Origin: Comamonadaceae bacterium UBA4962 | GTDB taxonomy: Bacteria; Pseudomonadota; Gammaproteobacteria; Burkholderiales; Burkholderiaceae_C | Direction of reading: 5' to 3' | NCBI GenBank assembly: GCA_002397315.1 | Contig: DHAE01000022.1 | Span: 106,647-170,646, forward strand | Length of the DNA: 64,000 nt | Part shown: piece after piece, positions 60,409 to 64,000 of the stretch | How the letters are laid out: every line of letters starts with the position of its first letter | Numbering within the stretch: the stretch's first letter is position 1 | Translations under genes and position numbers: made by a program | Notes under the pieces: model-generated | The model's input: only the letters and a program-made list of their open reading frames with translations | Told to the model about the DNA's origin: nothing | The model's database searches: none

Positions 60409-62244
60409 TCACACGCTGATCGGCATCGTCTTCCAAACGTCTTGCGCCAAGGCGATCAGCATCGCGTGTCGCCTTTCGATGTCAGCCGCCTTCCATGCAG
60501 GAAATGCCGCCAGCTTGGCGTTAATCCGGGAAATGGATGTGTTTTGCCCAACATCGGTCAAGACCACCAGGCTCCGGGTCAAATAGTTGCCGCTTTTGCT
60601 GTACTCGACCTGCTTAGCCGCATAGAAATCATTGCCCGCGACGATGTTGATGGGCTTTTCCAGCAAGGTTAAATTGCCGAGGCGATTTTTATAGTCGTTG
60701 TATACCGCTTTCGGGTTCTCTGCCACCCACGTGGCGAGCAGTTCCGCCTTTGGGTTGTCAGGCAGGATGTGCTCGATTTCCAGCTTCGTAAAGGGCTCGA
60801 GACTGCCTGGGGCCTTCAAGCCGCTGAATGCCATCTCGACGTGCTGAGTCAGCCGCGATAGCAAGTAGCGCGTGCGGTACTTCTGCATAGAATACAGCGT
60901 GAAGCGCTTGAGGGCATCGGCCAGCTCTTGCGACTTTCCAGCCATGTTTTTCTCGAAGCGGTCGGCGATGAAGGTGTTGAGCTGAACCTTCTGGTTCATC
61001 TGATCAGTCGTCTCCGCAATCGCGCGCAGCTCGTCGGCCCATTGGGAGAAACTGCGCTCCAGATCCTTGGTCGGGGTCTTAGTGAAGATGTAGTAGAAAA
61101 GGAAGCTCTCGAGCTGCGCCACGAAGTGATCGAACAGCGGTTTGGGGAAGTTCGCCGCTGCCAGCAGCAGGACATAGTGCAAGCTGAACGCACCACCGGC
61201 CAGCCGCTTGAGGCTGTCCATCGCCAGACTGGGCTTACCGTCATTGCCCAGGCCTTTGGCAAATGCCAAGTAGTGCTCGACATTGCGGATCACCTTACGG
61301 ACGAATTCAAAGGGCTTGCCTTCGTAGTCGCATAGCGCCGCGTTGCCCTTGGCGATGAACCAGTCGTAGATCTCGTCCTCGCGCACGACCGCATCGCCGC
61401 GGTCATTCTTGATGACATAGTTGGCCATCAGGAAGTAACGTAGGAAGCGCAGCGGCTTCTCCTTTTCCTTCTCCAGCGGTTTGGTAACCTTCTTCCACTC
61501 GTCCTTGAGCTGGGTGAACTGTGCTTGCTTGACCTGCGTGAACAAAAGATTCTTGAGCAGGTCCATCGGGTTCAGGCCGACACCGCGCTCGTTGATCGTC
61601 TCGAAAATCTTCAGCGCGCTGCTGACGTCGGTGGATATCTGAATGAACACTACGTTGTTGGCCAGATAACCCCAATACTTCTTCAGCTTGGCCGCGTCGT
61701 CGTAGTTGTCCTTCAGGTAGCGGTAGATCGTGCTGTAGGCATTGACCAAGTTCTCCAGCGAGCCGAAGCTCGTGATTCCTGTGGACTGGATGCCAGCCCG
61801 CACAGTCTGCGGCTCGGCATCCAGCTCCACGATTTTGAACATCACTTCGCCTGCACTCTCGTAACGCGGCTCCAGCTTCAGATTGGTACGCACCTCGCCA
61901 GTACTGTCAACATAGCTGGTCGAGATCAGCCCGGAGATCATTTGCCGCTGTGGCTCGCCTTGGAACAGATGCTTGAGCGCACACAGCAGCAAGAAAAATG
62001 TGGTCAGGCGCTGCTGGCCGTCAATCACCTCGTAGTGATTTTTCTGCTCGGTCGGCGACACCAGCACCGTACCGATGAAGTATTCCCGCATCGTGCCCGC
62101 ATCGATTTGCTCGCCGATGTCCTCCAGTAGCTGGTGCACTTCCTTTTCCGTCCAGACATACTCACGCTGGTAATCCGGGACTATGTAGAAGCATTCCCTA
62201 AATGCCTCCTCGATGCTGTATTTGTAATTTTCTATTCTTGCCAT
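60409..62244 (-). CDS. DUF262-DUF1524 protein (GmrSD-like nuclease, probable defence gene)
   Basis: 611 residues from ATG 62244, with GAGGAA 8-9 bases upstream. The N-terminal DUF262 part has FYIVPDYQREYVWTEKEVHQ, then YEVIDGQQRLTTFFLLLCAL (the DGQQR ParB-like motif) and ALKIFETINERGVGLNPMDL. The C-terminal DUF1524 part has the His-Me finger signature: LEIEHILPDNPKAE, then NRLGNLTLLEKPIN. In GmrSD these two domains give an NTP-dependent type IV restriction enzyme against glucosylated hydroxymethylcytosine phage DNA; single-chain versions are common in defence islands. The gene is clearly AT-richer than its flanks and lies in the tRNA-Ser island. Target and nucleotide use are not shown by sequence. 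Confidence 0.85.
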   Translation of the reverse strand: MARIENYKYSIEEAFRECFYIVPDYQREYVWTEKEVHQLLEDIGEQIDAGTMREYFIGTVLVSPTEQKNHYEVIDGQQRLTTFFLLLCALKHLFQGEPQRQMISGLISTSYVDSTGEVRTNLKLEPRYESAGEVMFKIVELDAEPQTVRAGIQSTGITSFGSLENLVNAYSTIYRYLKDNYDDAAKLKKYWGYLANNVVFIQISTDVSSALKIFETINERGVGLNPMDLLKNLLFTQVKQAQFTQLKDEWKKVTKPLEKEKEKPLRFLRYFLMANYVIKNDRGDAVVREDEIYDWFIAKGNAALCDYEGKPFEFVRKVIRNVEHYLAFAKGLGNDGKPSLAMDSLKRLAGGAFSLHYVLLLAAANFPKPLFDHFVAQLESFLFYYIFTKTPTKDLERSFSQWADELRAIAETTDQMNQKVQLNTFIADRFEKNMAGKSQELADALKRFTLYSMQKYRTRYLLSRLTQHVEMAFSGLKAPGSLEPFTKLEIEHILPDNPKAELLATWVAENPKAVYNDYKNRLGNLTLLEKPINIVAGNDFYAAKQVEYSKSGNYLTRSLVVLTDVGQNTSISRINAKLAAFPAWKAADIERRHAMLIALAQDVWKTMPISV

Positions 62245-62572
62245 CTTTTATTCCTCAATACCTGAATTGCGGCCTATTACGCATGTCGCTGCCAAGGGCC
62301 GCTTCGTCTCGAATTCTCTAATCGTCCCCGTCATGCTACCGTAGCCCGGCGCCATACGAATGATGTATCGCAGGTCCGACATTATCGTCTAGAAATACTT
62401 TGCGTCCAGCCAGCGCTTGCTCTGCAGGCAGACCGTTTCCCGAGGGAAATTCAGATCGTGGTGGCGAGCTGCCGCAATAATCCGGACATACGCGTGCAAT
62501 TCCGATCTTGGCGACATGACAAACTAGATGCTTGACAAACCAGGACGTTCAAATAGATATACACTAGCACTG
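62245..62572. other. Intergenic region inside the island
   Basis: 328 bp between the two minus-strand island genes. It contains a 42-codon minus frame (62389-62517, starting MSPRSELHAYVRII) with no clear Shine-Dalgarno and no recognised family, possibly a decayed gene. The DUF262 promoter should lie here. I see no repeats. Confidence 0.45.
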
Positions 62573-63571
62573 CTATGAAACATCTTCTTCAGCCACCACA
62601 GTAAAGCTCATAAGTCGGCCTGACATTTGCGCCTGCTCAACAGTCTTGACGTTTAATTTGGCATCAATCAGCCTTTCATTAGCCATGCAAGTCATTAATC
62701 GTTTAATTCGCGCATCAGTCAACTGAGGCTTGCGATAAACAACGTTGATAACCAAGCTCTTCGACTCAAGACCAACCTTAAACAGCAATCCGTTTTTCTT
62801 TACAGATGCAACCCTAAAAACTCCTTTAACTTCATGAGTGTCTGTCGGACGCTTAGTTCTTTTTTCAGCCAAAATCTCCAAATCGTCTTGAGCCAGTTCC
62901 AGCCCTGCCAAATTCACTTTCTCCGCGTCAACTGAAGCTGAGGCGAAATGCCAAAAGGACTGTCGAGCGTCGGGAAGCACCTGCTCAAACTGAGGCTGCT
63001 GCCTCTCCAACTTCTTTACCCCCTGCTCAAAAGTTCTATATCGAACCTTCTCTTGAGGATTTAAAGCAAGATCGATAAGTCGGTGGCGATCTTCCGCCTG
63101 CAATTGCGCCGCACGGTTCTCAAAATGCTTCGCAATCAAGGGACGAGCTACAAATGTCAACCCAATAATAGCAGCAGCCGCAACTGAAAAACCAGGATAG
63201 GCATTAATCGCCCCAGCCATTGCTTGCACAACGGGCGTAAAATCCGTCTCCAGAATTGAAGAGCCTTTTTTTACTTTAGTTGTAAATTGCAGGGACTCGT
63301 ACTCCTCGTCCCTCAACCGACGCATGTCGTAAGCCCCATGGGCCAAAAGAGAATATGTGCGTCCAAGCACCATCTTCAAATCCAACAATGCAGCCATTTG
63401 CCCCGAATTAAGCGACGCGTGATAATCGTCGCCATTAATTTTTATGCCAAGCACAGGCCAATTATTAAACTCTACATCTCCTAATTCCCGATCTTTCAGC
63501 CAGTCTTCAACAAGTGACCATGCGTCCTCGTCGCTGGACACCTTGCGAGCTTCCCCTCCATCCTTTGCCAT
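62573..63571 (-). CDS. Island-encoded membrane-anchored protein of unknown function
   Basis: 332 residues from ATG 63571, well supported by AAGGAG about 8 bases upstream. The N-terminal ~125 residues are acidic and soluble (DAWSLVEDWLKDRELGDVEF, SGQMAALLDLKMVLGRTYSL). One clear hydrophobic segment lies at about 150-172 (FSVAAAAIIGLTFVARPLIA). Then comes a basic helical stretch (RYRTFEQGVKKLERQQPQFE) and a C-terminal beta-rich part (EVKGVFRVASVKKNGLLFKV, LVINVVYRKPQLTDARIKRL). I do not recognise a family. It is the AT-richest gene in the window and sits upstream of the DUF262 gene on the same strand. It could be a membrane effector or an unrelated cargo gene. Confidence 0.8.
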   Translation of the reverse strand: MAKDGGEARKVSSDEDAWSLVEDWLKDRELGDVEFNNWPVLGIKINGDDYHASLNSGQMAALLDLKMVLGRTYSLLAHGAYDMRRLRDEEYESLQFTTKVKKGSSILETDFTPVVQAMAGAINAYPGFSVAAAAIIGLTFVARPLIAKHFENRAAQLQAEDRHRLIDLALNPQEKVRYRTFEQGVKKLERQQPQFEQVLPDARQSFWHFASASVDAEKVNLAGLELAQDDLEILAEKRTKRPTDTHEVKGVFRVASVKKNGLLFKVGLESKSLVINVVYRKPQLTDARIKRLMTCMANERLIDAKLNVKTVEQAQMSGRLMSFTVVAEEDVS

Positions 63572-63583
63572 CAGAATCTCCTT

Positions 63584-63627
63584 TGTGTTGACACATCTGT
63601 ATACACGAAATTTCGTGGACTACACAA
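63584..63627 (-). promoter_or_regulatory. Promoter with three overlapping palindromes upstream of the island membrane protein
   Basis: On the minus strand, TTGTGT (63622-63627) and TATACA (63598-63603) form a -35/-10 pair with an 18-bp spacer. The spacer holds the perfect 14-bp palindrome CACGAAATTTCGTG (63604-63617). The -10 lies in the palindrome TGTATACA (63598-63605). A third near-palindrome, TGTGTTGACACA, spans 63584-63595. This suggests tight repression. Confidence 0.6.
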
Positions 63628-63829
63628 CCCCCAATTAACCCATGGCGTCACATAAGTTGTAATGATGAGACATGTAAGTATCCAACCCACAGCGGACGAA
63701 CCAAACTTTGTTGTCTACGCGAGCCCCCTGCGCGCCACGACGAATAACAGTTCGATTGGAGTCCATGTATCGCATAGCCCAAGGTGCACCGATTTTGGTC
63801 CAACGCCATTGAACGGCACGGGCATCGAC

Positions 63830-63846
63830 ATCTCACAGTCTCCGCC
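63830..63846 (+). repeat. Right attachment repeat (attR)
   Basis: ATCTCACAGTCTCCGCC is identical to the tRNA-Ser 3' end at 60324-60340, without the rest of the tRNA. Confidence 0.78.
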
Positions 63847-63861
63847 TGATCTACGAAGGCA

Positions 63862-63883
63862 ACGTCCGCACGGGCGTTTTTTT
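63862..63883 (+). terminator. Probable original tRNA-Ser terminator, displaced by the island
   Basis: ACGTCCG and CGGGCGT pair across two bases (one G-T pair) and are followed by seven T, 16 bp after attR. Before integration this would have followed the tRNA 3' end. Confidence 0.55.
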
Positions 63884-64000
63884 GTCTGGAACGCACTGAG
63901 GAAATTTCACTGATACTCGGCCCAGCGGCCTAGAGCGTGTTATGAACTTCCCGCGGAAGCCAGCACCCGTGCGGCGGCAGGCAACATGAGCATCGCGAAG
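63884..64000. other. Right edge of window, no gene seen
   Basis: Together with 63628-63829 this flank has no supported gene. The last bases include a small palindrome (ACTTCCCGCGGAAG, imperfect) and an ATG at 63988 (MSIAK) that runs off the edge. It may begin a gene or insertion sequence, but too little is visible. Confidence 0.3.

Larger units (their letters stand above)
60324..63846. mobile_element. Small tRNA-Ser-integrated island (~3.5 kb), AT-richer than flanks
   Basis: The 17-bp sequence ATCTCACAGTCTCCGCC, from the 3' end of the tRNA, is repeated at 63830-63846, as expected of attL and attR. Between them base composition and codon use shift clearly towards A/T. The content is two minus-strand genes, a DUF262-DUF1524 protein and an unrecognised membrane protein. 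No integrase or transposase is visible, so it may be a remnant or a non-autonomous element mobilised in trans. The limits are inferred from the direct repeat. Confidence 0.75.

Noticed and set aside
62389..62517. 42-codon frame inside the island spacer
   Set aside because: No Shine-Dalgarno, no family match and too short to claim as a gene; noted only in the intergenic entry.
63928..64000. Possible left end of an insertion sequence (GAGCGTGTTATGAAC and an ATG soon after)
   Set aside because: Only about 70 bp are visible, with no transposase sequence or second terminal repeat.

Overview
The window is high-GC DNA from a betaproteobacterium of the Comamonadaceae, most likely Acidovorax/Paracidovorax. 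I infer this from codon use, the Burkholderiales-style urt and ure gene sets, the T6SS effector module and the density of c-di-GMP genes; no rRNA or other species marker is present. Genes are tightly packed, except for one AT-rich insert behind a tRNA-Ser gene near the right end.

Layout. 1-7.5 kb is a type VI secretion (T6SS) effector module: the N-terminal half of a DUF4150/Rhs effector (cut by the left edge), a degenerate ketosynthase-like protein, a TIGR02270-like protein, a DUF2169 adaptor, a small OB-fold-like protein and VgrG. 7.6-18.2 kb holds signalling and housekeeping genes: a TRAP-type binding protein translationally coupled to a GGDEF-EAL receptor, a phosphoesterase and a lipid kinase, a PAP2 phosphatase, an MFS exporter, a HAD hydrolase and a cyclase-like/PilZ protein. 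18.4-25.2 kb is the urea ABC transporter urtABCDE (minus strand), interrupted by two copies of a dispersed repeat and by a ~720-bp imperfect palindrome between urtD and urtE. 25.5-31 kb: dctA, GST, Lrp-type regulator, cytochrome b561 with two YceI proteins, and a small secreted protein.

31-38.4 kb is a 5-oxoproline-type locus: DUF969/DUF979 permease pair, PxpA, fused PxpB-PxpC, and a biotin carboxylase/BCCP protein, with a divergent GntR regulator. The start region of the biotin carboxylase gene is tandemly repeated with a 133-bp period. 39.3-45.2 kb is a lactate operon (lldP-lldR-lldD-dld) with two perfect LldR-type operators 116 bp apart. 46.8-49.5 kb is a second GGDEF-EAL protein whose EAL domain has lost key residues.

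49.6-60.2 kb is a second urea/nitrogen block. A hybrid histidine kinase with an N-terminal NCS1 permease domain and a Cys-rich cluster, plus a REC-LuxR regulator, are divergent from ureA-ureJ-ureB-ureC-GNAT-ureE-ureF-ureG. ureA has a good sigma-54-type promoter. ureD is not in the window. With urtABCDE this suggests urea import, hydrolysis and sensing, but the kinase ligand is unknown.

60.25 kb is tRNA-Ser(UGA). Its last 17 bp before the terminal A are repeated at 63.83 kb, bounding a ~3.5-kb AT-richer island with a DUF262-DUF1524 (GmrSD-like) protein and an unrecognised membrane protein behind a palindrome-rich promoter. This looks like a small tRNA-targeted defence cargo without an integrase.
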